Source: a virus
DNA length: 50,317 nt
Reading direction: 5' to 3' (one strand)
Virus record (IMG/VR): IMGVR_UViG_3300025112_002310
Coordinates: 1-50,317 of that record
Numbering within the stretch: position 1 is the first letter of the stretch; every line of letters begins with the position of its first letter. This document shows, piece after piece, positions 9,066 to 16,666 of the stretch. The notes beneath the pieces were generated by a model. That model saw nothing but the letters and a program-made list of their open reading frames with translations. It had not been told where the DNA came from and did no database searches. The position numbers and the translations under genes are program-made.

Positions 9066-9588
9066 GCCAGAACGAATCGTAATCTTTTAGTAAATCTTCA
9101 AACTTATATATTCTATAGACTCGTTTAGTACATGGAGGCTCTTCTTTACTTATTTCTATGTATTGTTGTAACTTATTTGTTGGTACATGGTTAGGGATAA
9201 TGGCTAGTGTAGGTTGTCTATCTTGTTTAAAGATAACCATTGGAATTTTATCACACTTACCTGAATCTTTTTCACATTGTTCTAGAAAACCCCAGAAATC
9301 ACTGCTATAATTATATAAGCTATATAAGTTTTCCTTATTGTATCCTTTCTTGCATTCTATACAGTATTTAAAGTTCTCTGGTGTAATTAAGTCCCCATAA
9401 ATTTTAAGGTGCTCTGGCAGAGTGTGGGTGGTAGCGAAGGCACCAGATCCAGGACTTCTCGAAAATTCTGAGGTGTTGAACCTATCATTGAGTGTCTGGC
9501 TGATCTTGCGTTCAAATGTGCTACCCTTAGTCCTACTGTTCACACGCTTTTTTTTCTTCAGCTTAGAAATATCGTAATTGTCTTCCAT
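9058..9588 (-). CDS. PD-(D/E)XK nuclease, Holliday-junction-resolvase-like
   Basis: A 176-residue minus-strand protein. The basic N-terminus leads to KGSTFERKISQTLNDRF, then RSPGSGAF (~residues 43-50), GDLITPENF (~65-73) and IECKKG (~77-82). This Glu / Arg-Ser-Gly-Ser-Gly / Asp / Glu-x-Lys series is the order of the PD-(D/E)XK active site in Hjc-like resolvases and related nucleases. A GAGGT ribosome site lies before ATG. It may process branched replication intermediates, which would suit the adjacent replication genes. A repair or restriction-type nuclease is the alternative. Confidence 0.65.
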   Translation of the reverse strand: MEDNYDISKLKKKKRVNSRTKGSTFERKISQTLNDRFNTSEFSRSPGSGAFATTHTLPEHLKIYGDLITPENFKYCIECKKGYNKENLYSLYNYSSDFWGFLEQCEKDSGKCDKIPMVIFKQDRQPTLAIIPNHVPTNKLQQYIEISKEEPPCTKRVYRIYKFEDLLKDYDSFWLN

Positions 9589-9604
9589 AATTTAACCTCT
9601 ACAC

Positions 9605-9610
9605 TATAAT
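9605..9610 (+). promoter_or_regulatory. TATAAT box between divergent genes
   Basis: CTATAATAGG lies in the 30-bp gap between the minus-strand nuclease (start 9588) and the plus-strand gene at 9619. On the plus strand the box is 8 nt from ATG (leaderless). Read on the minus strand it is CTATTATAG with a 17-nt leader containing GAGGT. It could serve both directions. Confidence 0.55.
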
Positions 9611-9618
9611 AGGATACC

Positions 9619-10026
9619 ATGACCCAGACTACGACTGAAGGGATCAAATTTGATTTTAATTCTTGGAAAATAAAGGTCCGAGAGAGGAGAAACGACAGAA
9701 TGAGACTACAAATTAACTTAGATAAAGATGAGGCTCTTGCCTATAAAAATTTCGCTGAAGTGTGCAAGCCTGATGAGGTTACTGACTCAGACTTTATGAA
9801 GACAATCTTCTTAACGGGAGTAGAGTCTATGAATAAACAGCTTGCAGATATGGTCCGCAAGTATGCGGAAGAGAACCGAGAAGAGCTTGCGAGTTCAGGC
9901 ATCACGGTCTTAGAAGGTGAAGATGGCAGGATCCAACTAGCAGAGACAGAAAAATTAGAAGCCGAACTTTCAGGTGCGCCTGTGACTGAAGAAGGCGTTA
10001 GGCAATTAGGTCTTAAAGATAAGTAG
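9619..10026 (+). CDS. Hypothetical acidic protein (135 aa)
   Basis: A hydrophilic, helical-looking protein with a middle segment DKDEALAYKNFAEVCKPDEV and an acidic Glu-rich C-terminus. It starts 8 nt after a TATAAT box, with no ribosome site. No family is recognised. It is placed with replication and transcription genes. Confidence 0.7.
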   Translation: MTQTTTEGIKFDFNSWKIKVRERRNDRMRLQINLDKDEALAYKNFAEVCKPDEVTDSDFMKTIFLTGVESMNKQLADMVRKYAEENREELASSGITVLEGEDGRIQLAETEKLEAELSGAPVTEEGVRQLGLKDK

Positions 10027-10027
10027 T

Positions 10028-10354
10028 ATGTATAACTTAGTGTTTCTCCAAAAGGAGAACGATTTAAATAAGGTTCTTAGGAAGTTTAAACGAGATCCTA
10101 AGAGGTGCAGCATCCTGTTTGTGTCCTTGTGGGACAAGTGGTGTGAAAAACTCTTGTCCAAACTAAAGGAGAAATATACTGGGTCTGAAGGAGAGACTCT
10201 TTATATTGTTGATAGTTTAAATATGCCCCATAGCTTTGTTATCTATAACACAAATAAGACTCCTCACTTAATTCAACTTCGTAGAGACCAAACGTTCTCA
10301 GAGGATTACCTTCCCCATGTTTATAAAATGCTTAAACTTAATCAAGTTTCTTAG
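10028..10354 (+). CDS. Thioredoxin-fold-like small protein (108 aa)
   Basis: The arrangement ILFVSLWDKWCEKLLSKLK (residues ~29-47) followed by TLYIVDSLNMPHSFVIYN (~60-77) recalls a thioredoxin strand, WC active-site helix, and cis-proline loop. Only one cysteine of the usual CxxC is present (WCEK), so disulfide reductase activity is unlikely. It starts 1 nt after the previous stop and overlaps the convergent sigma gene by 17 bp. The fold is inferred from pattern only; function unknown. Confidence 0.5.
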   Translation: MYNLVFLQKENDLNKVLRKFKRDPKRCSILFVSLWDKWCEKLLSKLKEKYTGSEGETLYIVDSLNMPHSFVIYNTNKTPHLIQLRRDQTFSEDYLPHVYKMLKLNQVS

Positions 10355-10685
10355 ATTGCATCTCTATAAACTTTTCAATCTTTAGTTTATATTTTTTTTC
10401 TTTAGTATACAAGAGCTTGAGATTATTAACTATGATTGTTGTAAAGTAATTAAAAGCAGTCCCCTTCTTAGGTGTGAAGTTTTTAATGATTTTTAAAATG
10501 AGTGCAAAGCAATCTTGCTTAGCATCGTCAGGATCAATTTTAAAGTTGAATGATCCGATGATATTAGTTATTAGAAGGTCGAACATTTTTACCAACTCAT
10601 CCTCATTTTCTTTTGGATTTTCTTTATAAGCTAAGAGGAGTGCCTCGAACTCCTTATTGTCTATATAATATTTTTTATTTCCCAT
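10338..10685 (-). CDS. Sigma-70 region 2-like late sigma factor (gp55-like)
   Basis: A 115-residue minus-strand protein whose C-terminal two thirds match the sigma region 2 pattern: DDAKQDCFALILKIIKNF, then TPKKGTAFNYFTTIIVNNLK, like the core-binding and -10 recognition helices (EDL-QD-G-L-KA--F-P-KG--F-TYA). Region 4 is absent, as in T4 gp55, the late sigma that reads only a -10 box. A CTATAATA box lies 6 nt before its own ATG, so it may be transcribed leaderless. It probably redirects host RNA polymerase to phage promoters carrying this box. Confidence 0.7.
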   Translation of the reverse strand: MGNKKYYIDNKEFEALLLAYKENPKENEDELVKMFDLLITNIIGSFNFKIDPDDAKQDCFALILKIIKNFTPKKGTAFNYFTTIIVNNLKLLYTKEKKYKLKIEKFIEMQSKKLD

Positions 10686-10698
10686 ATACTTATTATAG
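10685..10698. promoter_or_regulatory. Overlapping divergent promoter boxes
   Basis: Only 13 bp separate the sigma gene (start 10685, minus) from the polymerase gene (start 10699, plus). On the minus strand CTATAATA spans 10698-10691, 6 nt before ATG. On the plus strand TATACT at 10685-10690 lies 8 nt before ATG. Neither gene has a ribosome site, so both would be leaderless and might compete for polymerase. Confidence 0.55.
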
Positions 10699-11721
10699 AT
10701 GTTTGATTTAGATAGTATCTATTCTGACCATAAAATTGAACCTGAAAATCCCTTATGTGATGGGTGTTCTATTTTAAGTAAGAATAAACCATGCCATTCG
10801 GTCATGGATTATAAAAGACTTGGACAGTCTGATGTACTGTTTCTGTCTGATTCTCTTAAGAATTCTTATGGAAAAACATTTCCATTTACGAAGCCAGAGT
10901 TTGCTGTACTTAAGGAATCATATAAAGAGAACTTCGCTTGTGCTGCTTCAGTGAAGTGCCCTAGTGTTAAGGAAGCAGATATGTCTCCTGATAATATGAA
11001 CTTATGTCGCGTTCATTTGCAGGCAACAATTGATAAAATTAAACCTAAGCTGATTCTTCCTTGCGGCAACTTAGCTATGAAAATGCTAATTAAGAAGAGC
11101 GGCATTACAGATAAACGAGGTAAATCTTTTGAGTATACAACTGACAGTGGGCATTCTAGTATCGTTGTTCCTATTTTTCACCCTTACTTTGTGGCTAAAG
11201 AGCCTAGACACAGGTTCCTCTTCGAAACGGATATCCGAAACGCGCATGAGAAATATGTACTTGGCAAAACGCACGAAGGAAAGCTCGAATACAAAGTCCT
11301 CACAGAAATCGAAGAGGTGGAAGTACTGGGGAAGATGCTGAAGGATACTGATGAGACTTTAGCTGTTGATATTGAAACGACTGGCCTCAATTTCTTGACA
11401 GATAACATTCAGACTATTGCCTTCTCTTCTCATGAAACCAATTGGGTTATTCCCTTAGATCATAAGGACAGTCCCTTCAAGAAGGGGAGTTGTTTTTATA
11501 AGGGCGTTTGGAGTAACTTAAGAAAGATCCTAGAGAACCCGCGCAGCAAGAAAGTATTCCATAACGCTAAGTTTGATTTGAAGTTCCTAATCAATCATGG
11601 AATCTACACTAAGAATGTGTGGGATACTAAGATCATGCATCACCTTCTAGATGAGAACCTACCTAAGAGTTTGATGGATTTGGTTAAGCTTTACTTTCCG
11701 ACTGAGCTTGAGAGTCTTTAA
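10699..11721 (+). CDS. polA: Split DNA polymerase I, part A: UDG-like domain + 3'-5' exonuclease N-part
   Basis: Residues 1-~180 resemble family-4 uracil-DNA glycosylase. The four Fe-S cysteine positions are kept (C20, C23, C87, C103 with the 15-residue spacing), as are ILPCGNLA and PIFHPYFV, but the GEAPG catalytic loop is replaced by LSDSLKN, so glycosylase activity is doubtful. Residues ~200-340 begin a Pol I proofreading domain with Exo I (D224, E226 in DIETTGL) and Exo II (HNAKFD, D293). The ORF stops at LYFPTELESL before Exo III, which is in the next plus-strand ORF at 12264. The 3' end overlaps the minus-strand lipoprotein gene by 38 bp. Confidence 0.8.
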   Translation: MFDLDSIYSDHKIEPENPLCDGCSILSKNKPCHSVMDYKRLGQSDVLFLSDSLKNSYGKTFPFTKPEFAVLKESYKENFACAASVKCPSVKEADMSPDNMNLCRVHLQATIDKIKPKLILPCGNLAMKMLIKKSGITDKRGKSFEYTTDSGHSSIVVPIFHPYFVAKEPRHRFLFETDIRNAHEKYVLGKTHEGKLEYKVLTEIEEVEVLGKMLKDTDETLAVDIETTGLNFLTDNIQTIAFSSHETNWVIPLDHKDSPFKKGSCFYKGVWSNLRKILENPRSKKVFHNAKFDLKFLINHGIYTKNVWDTKIMHHLLDENLPKSLMDLVKLYFPTELESL

Positions 11722-12229
11722 GTAAAGCTTCTAGTGCAAGAATCCTACTCTCGTTATGCTTCATAATTACATCTTGTTCATCGTCCCTTGCATCAATATC
11801 TGCTTGGGATACGGTGTTATGAATCTGTCCAAACTTCTTAAACCAGTTTCTACCATTCTTTCTGAAGAGTGGAAGGAATACGAAAAGGATTAACCACCAG
11901 TAACCTAATGTTTTAATGAGCCCACCCGTCTCATGTAAAGTAGAAGCGGTGCTGCCCTGAACGGGTCCTGCGCCTGCTACCTGCCCTACGATTGCCGCAG
12001 GGCTTTGAGAGGGGAATATCATCTCTGTAACCATAACCCCTCCCGCTGCCCCTGCTGCAACGGCTGCTGGCTCAGGTATAAAGGCTGCAACAGCACCTCC
12101 TCCAACTGCACCTCCAATAGCGTGTTTGATTGTACTACAGCTAGTTATAAATAACATTAAGCTGATAAGAAGAAGTTTTTTCATTGGTCTCCCGATCTGG
12201 CTTCCGTATGTTCTTGGTCCTGTTGGCAT
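11684..12229 (-). CDS. Lipoprotein with glycine zipper and membrane segment, inserted within polymerase gene
   Basis: Start chosen at 12229, which has a strong AAGGAG site 6 nt upstream; an internal ATG at 12184 (MKKLLLISLMLF) is the alternative. The product has a lipoprotein signal with lipobox ITSC, a Gly/Ala zipper (GGAVGGGAVAAF... VAAGAAGGV), a second hydrophobic segment YWWLILFVFLPLF, and a charged C-terminal helix. This suits an envelope protein of a Gram-negative host, for example lysis or superinfection exclusion; neither is proven. It lies between the two halves of the exonuclease domain on the opposite strand and has its own divergent promoter region. Confidence 0.72.
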   Translation of the reverse strand: MPTGPRTYGSQIGRPMKKLLLISLMLFITSCSTIKHAIGGAVGGGAVAAFIPEPAAVAAGAAGGVMVTEMIFPSQSPAAIVGQVAGAGPVQGSTASTLHETGGLIKTLGYWWLILFVFLPLFRKNGRNWFKKFGQIHNTVSQADIDARDDEQDVIMKHNESRILALEALLKDSQAQSESKA

Positions 12230-12248
12230 AAAAATTCTCCTTCTACGT

Positions 12249-12261
12249 CTATAATATATAG
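12249..12261. promoter_or_regulatory. Near-palindromic TATA box serving two divergent genes
   Basis: CTATAATATATAG reads almost the same on both strands. On the plus strand TATAAT (12250-12255) is 8 nt before the ATG of polymerase part B. On the minus strand it is ~20 nt upstream of the lipoprotein ATG, with an AAGGAG site between. Confidence 0.55.
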
Positions 12262-12263
12262 TA

Positions 12264-12743
12264 ATGCTCACCATAAACAATCCGAATACTTTTGATTGGT
12301 CCAGCATAAGTCTTTCCGATTGTGCGGAAGGAAATGCTATGGATACTTATTTTACCCTTAAGTTATTCGACCTAATCTGTGAGAAATTAGGGGACAGCCC
12401 TATGATGAAGCTCATTGAGCAGGTAATCATGCCCTCCCTTGAAGTATTTTCAGAGATGGAATATGAAGGTCTTGACGTAGATTTAGATACCTTAACCAAA
12501 GTAGGCAGAACTTTAACCTCTAAGAACATGGACGAGGAGGACCTTTTGTACTCATGTAAGGGGGTTCAGAAAACAGACAACCTCTCTTCCAATAATCATC
12601 TTATTGAGGTGCTTTATACACGGGAGGGAGGGATGGAATTATACCCTCCTGATAAGACTGCTAGTGGGAAGCCTTCTGTGTCTGCGCCCACACTTAAATT
12701 ACTTTTAGAACACATAGATGAGGAGCTAAAGAAGCGTGAGTAA
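12264..12743 (+). CDS. polA: Split DNA polymerase I, part B: Exo III + thumb N-part
   Basis: This 159-residue ORF starts where part A stops in the Pol I fold. NAMDTYFTLKL (D27, T31) is the Exo III motif, although the usual motif tyrosine four residues before the Asp is Gly23. Residues ~95-155 match the thumb pattern NLSSNNHLIEVLYTREGG ... KTASGKPSVSAPTLKLLLEH. It has its own TATAAT box and no ribosome site. It ends with an 8-nt overlap (GTGAGTAA) with part C, which is in the +1 frame. Parts A and B would have to associate to form a working exonuclease. Confidence 0.8.
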   Translation: MLTINNPNTFDWSSISLSDCAEGNAMDTYFTLKLFDLICEKLGDSPMMKLIEQVIMPSLEVFSEMEYEGLDVDLDTLTKVGRTLTSKNMDEEDLLYSCKGVQKTDNLSSNNHLIEVLYTREGGMELYPPDKTASGKPSVSAPTLKLLLEHIDEELKKRE

Positions 12744-13851
12744 GTGGCAGCATAGAGATGAAGGTAAAAAGATTAGCAAGTCTGTGGTCTCTTCCAAAAC
12801 TACGGAAGAGTTACTACAGTCTAAGAAATTTTTAAAAGGGCTCCTTGATTTAAGGAAGTCTGAGAAATTAGCTAAGACATATATCCAAGGGACTAAGAAA
12901 GCAATTGAGTATAATGAGAAAGATAAAGTTTTTGTAGACTTTAGATTTGATGGTACTACTACGGGCAGGCTTTCTTGCGCAGCATACACCGCTAAGAAAG
13001 CTATGGGGGTCTCTTTCCACACTCTCCCCAGAGACACAGAGACCAACATCAGAAGCATTTTCAAAGCTCCGAAGGGACAAGCATTCATTACTATTGATTA
13101 TGCCGCTATGGAGCTTCGTGTGCTGTCTCACATAGCTAGGGAGGGGAATATGCAGACCGCATTCAATCAGGGCGCAGATCTCCACACTTACACGGCTCAA
13201 CTGCTGTTCAATAAGAAAAAAGTAACTAAACAAGAACGCCAGATAGCCAAAACGGTATCCTTTCTTATCGTATACGGAGGAGGACCTTTCAATCTCAGTG
13301 AGACAATGGGCATTCCTATGAAACGAGCGGAAGCTATAATAGATAATTATAAAAATGTGTATCCTGGAATCTTTGAGTATATGGAATTTGTTAATGAATA
13401 TATTAAGCGTAATGGGTATGCTTATACTATATTTGGGAGGCGCAGGAATTTGCCTGATGTTTATTCCCGTGATAGATCAGTGGTTAATCGCGCTCTTCGA
13501 CAAGGACTTAACTTTACAATCCAGAGTACAGCGTCTGATATTTTACTCACTTCTCTTTTGGGTATTGCTAAAGCTTTTACTTTGCGCGGCCTTACGGCTC
13601 GCCCAGTAGCAACTGTTCATGATAGTGTAGAAATAATTTGTGAGCAAGAAGAAATTTCTGAGGTACTAAAGATAGTCTATAATGAGATGGTAAACTACCC
13701 CTCAATTAGATCAATTTTTAATATCCATTTTGATGTACCATTAAAAATTGATGCTGAAGTAGGAAGATCTTTTGGGGACGGAGTTTCCGTAGAGTTTAAT
13801 GCTGCAGGAGAGGCGTTAAATATGGACGAAATCTCTACATATTTCAGATGA
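12736..13851 (+). CDS. polA: Split DNA polymerase I, part C: polymerase palm and fingers
   Basis: A 371-residue polymerase core. It shows the TTGRLS thumb-palm motif (residues ~75-80), motif A DYAAMELRVLSH with D121, motif B with R168, K172, F176 and Y180 (equivalent to E. coli R754, K758, F762, Y766), and motif C VHDSVE with H295-D296. All catalytic residues seem present, and Phe at position 762 is the ancestral state. It starts at GTG, 10 nt after a GGAG, overlapping the stop of part B. Coupled re-initiation is more likely than a +1 frameshift, but both are possible. Confidence 0.9.
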   Translation: MSKWQHRDEGKKISKSVVSSKTTEELLQSKKFLKGLLDLRKSEKLAKTYIQGTKKAIEYNEKDKVFVDFRFDGTTTGRLSCAAYTAKKAMGVSFHTLPRDTETNIRSIFKAPKGQAFITIDYAAMELRVLSHIAREGNMQTAFNQGADLHTYTAQLLFNKKKVTKQERQIAKTVSFLIVYGGGPFNLSETMGIPMKRAEAIIDNYKNVYPGIFEYMEFVNEYIKRNGYAYTIFGRRRNLPDVYSRDRSVVNRALRQGLNFTIQSTASDILLTSLLGIAKAFTLRGLTARPVATVHDSVEIICEQEEISEVLKIVYNEMVNYPSIRSIFNIHFDVPLKIDAEVGRSFGDGVSVEFNAAGEALNMDEISTYFR

Positions 13852-14102
13852 ATATAAAAGAAAAATTAAAATATATATACTACACTTTAAGATACCTTAA
13901 GCTTTCTCAAGTCAGACAATTTTTTTACTCCCTTTATAGGTGGGTCAGAAGTGGTTTTAAAGTTTCAAAAGTTGCAGAAGAAAGGTTGGATATTTGTAAG
14001 GAATGTCCTCACTATAAAGAAGACAGGTGTTCTTTGTGTGGATGTCATACTCCCACAAAGACAAGATGGTTCACAGAAGAGTGTCCTATAGAAAAATGGT
14101 AG
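13848..14102 (+). CDS. Small zinc-finger-like protein (84 aa)
   Basis: The ATGA overlap couples it to polymerase part C. The basic N-terminal half may be helical; the C-terminal half has CKECPHY, CSLCGCH and EECP, a Cys-rich cluster likely to bind zinc. Such short zinc proteins are common beside phage replication genes. Function unknown. Confidence 0.75.
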   Translation: MNIKEKLKYIYYTLRYLKLSQVRQFFYSLYRWVRSGFKVSKVAEERLDICKECPHYKEDRCSLCGCHTPTKTRWFTEECPIEKW

Positions 14103-14103
14103 T

Positions 14104-15108
14104 ATGAAAACATTAGTAATCGGAGATCTCCACTTCGACAACAAACCTCATGGACTTCTTCATGCCCAACAGGAGAGTATTAAATTCCTGATTGCTGAGC
14201 ACTCCGACGTAGATGATGTAATCTTTTTGGGGGATCTGATGATGCATAGGAAGCCTTACCCTCGCGTCCTCCTTGCATTAAAAGAGGTTATTGATTTCGC
14301 AGTGGCTCAAGGGAAGAGGGTTACTATAATAAGAGGGAATCATGATAGCGAAAATAAGTCTGACGATGGCGTTACTGCCCTCAGTCTTTTAGAAGGCAAG
14401 TCTGTGGATGTAGTAACTCATACATGGTATGATTACAAAACGAAGAGAGCATTTATTCCTCACTATGAAGACGAATCTAAAATTAAAGAAGCCCTGGTTA
14501 ACACTCCTAAAGGGTATACTGTATTCGGTCACTTCGGTTATTGCGGTTCCCTTAATTCTGCTGGGGATGCTGATTTCAGTCTTTCTCTTGATGATTTTAA
14601 CAACCCTACTTTTCTTGGGCATATTCACAGATTCGGCAGCAGTGGCTTTGTCACGCTATTAGGGACTCCTTACTCCACTAATTTCACGGAGCATTTGAAG
14701 GAGAATTATTATGCTATCCTTGAGGATGGAGAGGTAACATTAAAGTCTGTGGATTGGGGGCCTCGTCATATTGTAATTAATTGTGATACGATTGAAGAAA
14801 ATTTAGAGTGGATTAATGACGATTCATACTTCACATTGTTAAGAATTATGGTTAATACTATCCACGAAGATCAAAGTAGTTTGTCTGATCTTACAGACAA
14901 ACTAAAAGTAGGTTATACGGAAATAAAATACAAGCCGCTCTTAGATGATAAACTCCCAATGAGCAGCTTGGATCCTGATAATCCTGTTATGGAAATTAGT
15001 GAGCATCTTATAGAGGAGTACATTAATGCGAGCCCTACTATGTTAGGGAAGGATAAACTTTACGAAGGGCTGCAATTTATTTATGAAAATCAACAAGGTA
15101 GAGATTAA
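14104..15108 (+). CDS. Mre11/SbcD-like nuclease subunit (T4 gp47-like)
   Basis: A 334-residue metallophosphoesterase with the full motif series: GDLHFD (7-12), FLGDLMMHR (~42-50), RGNHDSE (~78-84), FGHFGY (~141-146) and LGHIHRFG (~172-179). These histidines and aspartates bind two metals. With the Rad50-like partner it forms the recombination nuclease gp46/47 that resects DNA ends. The partner gene overlaps its 3' end by 26 nt. Confidence 0.93.
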   Translation: MKTLVIGDLHFDNKPHGLLHAQQESIKFLIAEHSDVDDVIFLGDLMMHRKPYPRVLLALKEVIDFAVAQGKRVTIIRGNHDSENKSDDGVTALSLLEGKSVDVVTHTWYDYKTKRAFIPHYEDESKIKEALVNTPKGYTVFGHFGYCGSLNSAGDADFSLSLDDFNNPTFLGHIHRFGSSGFVTLLGTPYSTNFTEHLKENYYAILEDGEVTLKSVDWGPRHIVINCDTIEENLEWINDDSYFTLLRIMVNTIHEDQSSLSDLTDKLKVGYTEIKYKPLLDDKLPMSSLDPDNPVMEISEHLIEEYINASPTMLGKDKLYEGLQFIYENQQGRD

Positions 15109-16666
15109 GAATTTTTATTCTGTTAAAAATATTGTTTTAAATTTTGATAAGTTTAAAGGAGTTATTCTTGTAGAAGGGAAGAATAAAGATACGGGTGGCT
15201 CGAATGGCTCAGGAAAGAGCGTCCTAATTGAAGCAGTTGTGTGGGGTATCTTTGGTCGCACTATACGGAAGTCCACAGAAGAAGCTCTAGTGAATTCGCA
15301 AAACAAGAGGGAGTGTGTGGTGAGGATAACCGTTAATAATGATATGGTTATTGAGCGAGGAAAGAAGCCTACACATTTAAGGTTTATTGTAGGGGGAGAG
15401 GATAGGAGCCAAGCGAACGCACTAGAGACACAGAAACTTATTGATGAGACCCTTAATACTAATTACAAGGTGTTCTTAGCGTCCACTGTATTTGGACAGC
15501 AGAACACTATGGGATTCGTCAACGCTACGCCTGATGACAAAAGAACGATCATAAAGAATTTTCTAAATCTTGATGATCTTTTTGCTCTTAGAGAATCTGT
15601 TAAATATTTAAAGTCTCAGTACTCTCAGACCATTAAGAAGCAGAACGCTATTGTCGCAGAGCATGAGATCAGTATCGCTTCCTTCGATAAAAAATTAAAA
15701 GATCTCTCTAAATTAAGAGAAGAGGTAGAGGGTAAGTATGACGAGGCTGCGCTTTCTATGTCTCTTCAAGAGGTAATCAGCCTAGAGACAAGTAACAAAT
15801 CTAACCGAGACAACATAGCGGCTGCAAAAAAGAAGATACATAATTCTACTGTTGATGTTGAGACGCTACGAATCAAACTAAAAAACCCCAAGAAATTAGA
15901 CTACTGCACAGAATGCGGCCAACCTGTAGAGAAGAGAGCCTCCCCCGAGCAACTCGAAAGGGATTTAGATTACGCAAAGCAGATTGTGGCAGAGCAAGAA
16001 GAGGAGATCACCAGCAGCGAGGCTCAGATCACGCCTCTTCCTATCAGTTCCTCAGAGTATCACAAGGTTATTGATTACAACCAACTCAAGAAGGAGTCGG
16101 ACACCTTTGAAGGGTTGAGAGAAGAAACCAAAGAAAAAATTCAGAGGGCTCATGATATAAAACAGGACTACAATAATAAGTACGAGATTATGAGGTTTTG
16201 GGAAAAGGCTTTTTCCGAAGCAGGATTGGTCAAGTATATTATTAGAAATATTTTAAATTATCTGAATGGAAAAGTAAATTTTTACTTGTCGCATCTCTCT
16301 AAAGGAAAGTTCTTTATAGAATTTAACGAAGAATTAAAAGAAACTATCACACACGCAGGACGAGAAGTGCATTATATATCTTTGTCAGGAGGAGAGAAGC
16401 GAAAGATTGATTTAGCTGTGCTATTAGGCTTGCAAAAACTGTTAGCCCTCTCATCAAAAGACGAAAGCAACTTAATGTTCTTTGATGAGATTGCTGAGAA
16501 TTTGGATCAAGACGGGTTAGACGGGCTCTATATATTATTGTCTGAATTAAAGAAAGAGAAGACTTTGTTTGTTATTACACATAATAATTATCTTAAATCT
16601 TTAATGGATAATGTTAAGACGCTGACTATAACAAAGAGCAAAGGTACATCAACACTAGGTAAATAA
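15083..16666 (+). CDS. Rad50/SbcC-like ATPase subunit (T4 gp46-like)
   Basis: A 527-residue SMC-type ATPase. Walker A is in GSNGSGKSVLIEA (~35-47). A coiled coil carries a CTECGQPV zinc hook (~274-281). The LSGGEKRKIDLA signature (~431-442) and Walker B MFFDEIAENLD (~467-477) follow. The short coiled coil is typical for phage versions. It works with the upstream Mre11-like subunit in end resection and recombination-dependent replication. Confidence 0.94.
   Translation: MKINKVEIKNFYSVKNIVLNFDKFKGVILVEGKNKDTGGSNGSGKSVLIEAVVWGIFGRTIRKSTEEALVNSQNKRECVVRITVNNDMVIERGKKPTHLRFIVGGEDRSQANALETQKLIDETLNTNYKVFLASTVFGQQNTMGFVNATPDDKRTIIKNFLNLDDLFALRESVKYLKSQYSQTIKKQNAIVAEHEISIASFDKKLKDLSKLREEVEGKYDEAALSMSLQEVISLETSNKSNRDNIAAAKKKIHNSTVDVETLRIKLKNPKKLDYCTECGQPVEKRASPEQLERDLDYAKQIVAEQEEEITSSEAQITPLPISSSEYHKVIDYNQLKKESDTFEGLREETKEKIQRAHDIKQDYNNKYEIMRFWEKAFSEAGLVKYIIRNILNYLNGKVNFYLSHLSKGKFFIEFNEELKETITHAGREVHYISLSGGEKRKIDLAVLLGLQKLLALSSKDESNLMFFDEIAENLDQDGLDGLYILLSELKKEKTLFVITHNNYLKSLMDNVKTLTITKSKGTSTLGK

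Noticed and set aside
9300-9335. TATAAT-like runs inside the minus-strand nuclease gene
   Set aside because: They lie within coding sequence of an AT-rich gene, not near any start codon, and so are likely chance matches.
11700-12270. Group I/II intron or split intein separating polymerase parts A and B
   Set aside because: The region is filled by a minus-strand lipoprotein gene, part B has its own promoter box and start codon, and neither edge shows intein cysteine/HN motifs. An intron was not excluded by folding, so this is a provisional rejection.
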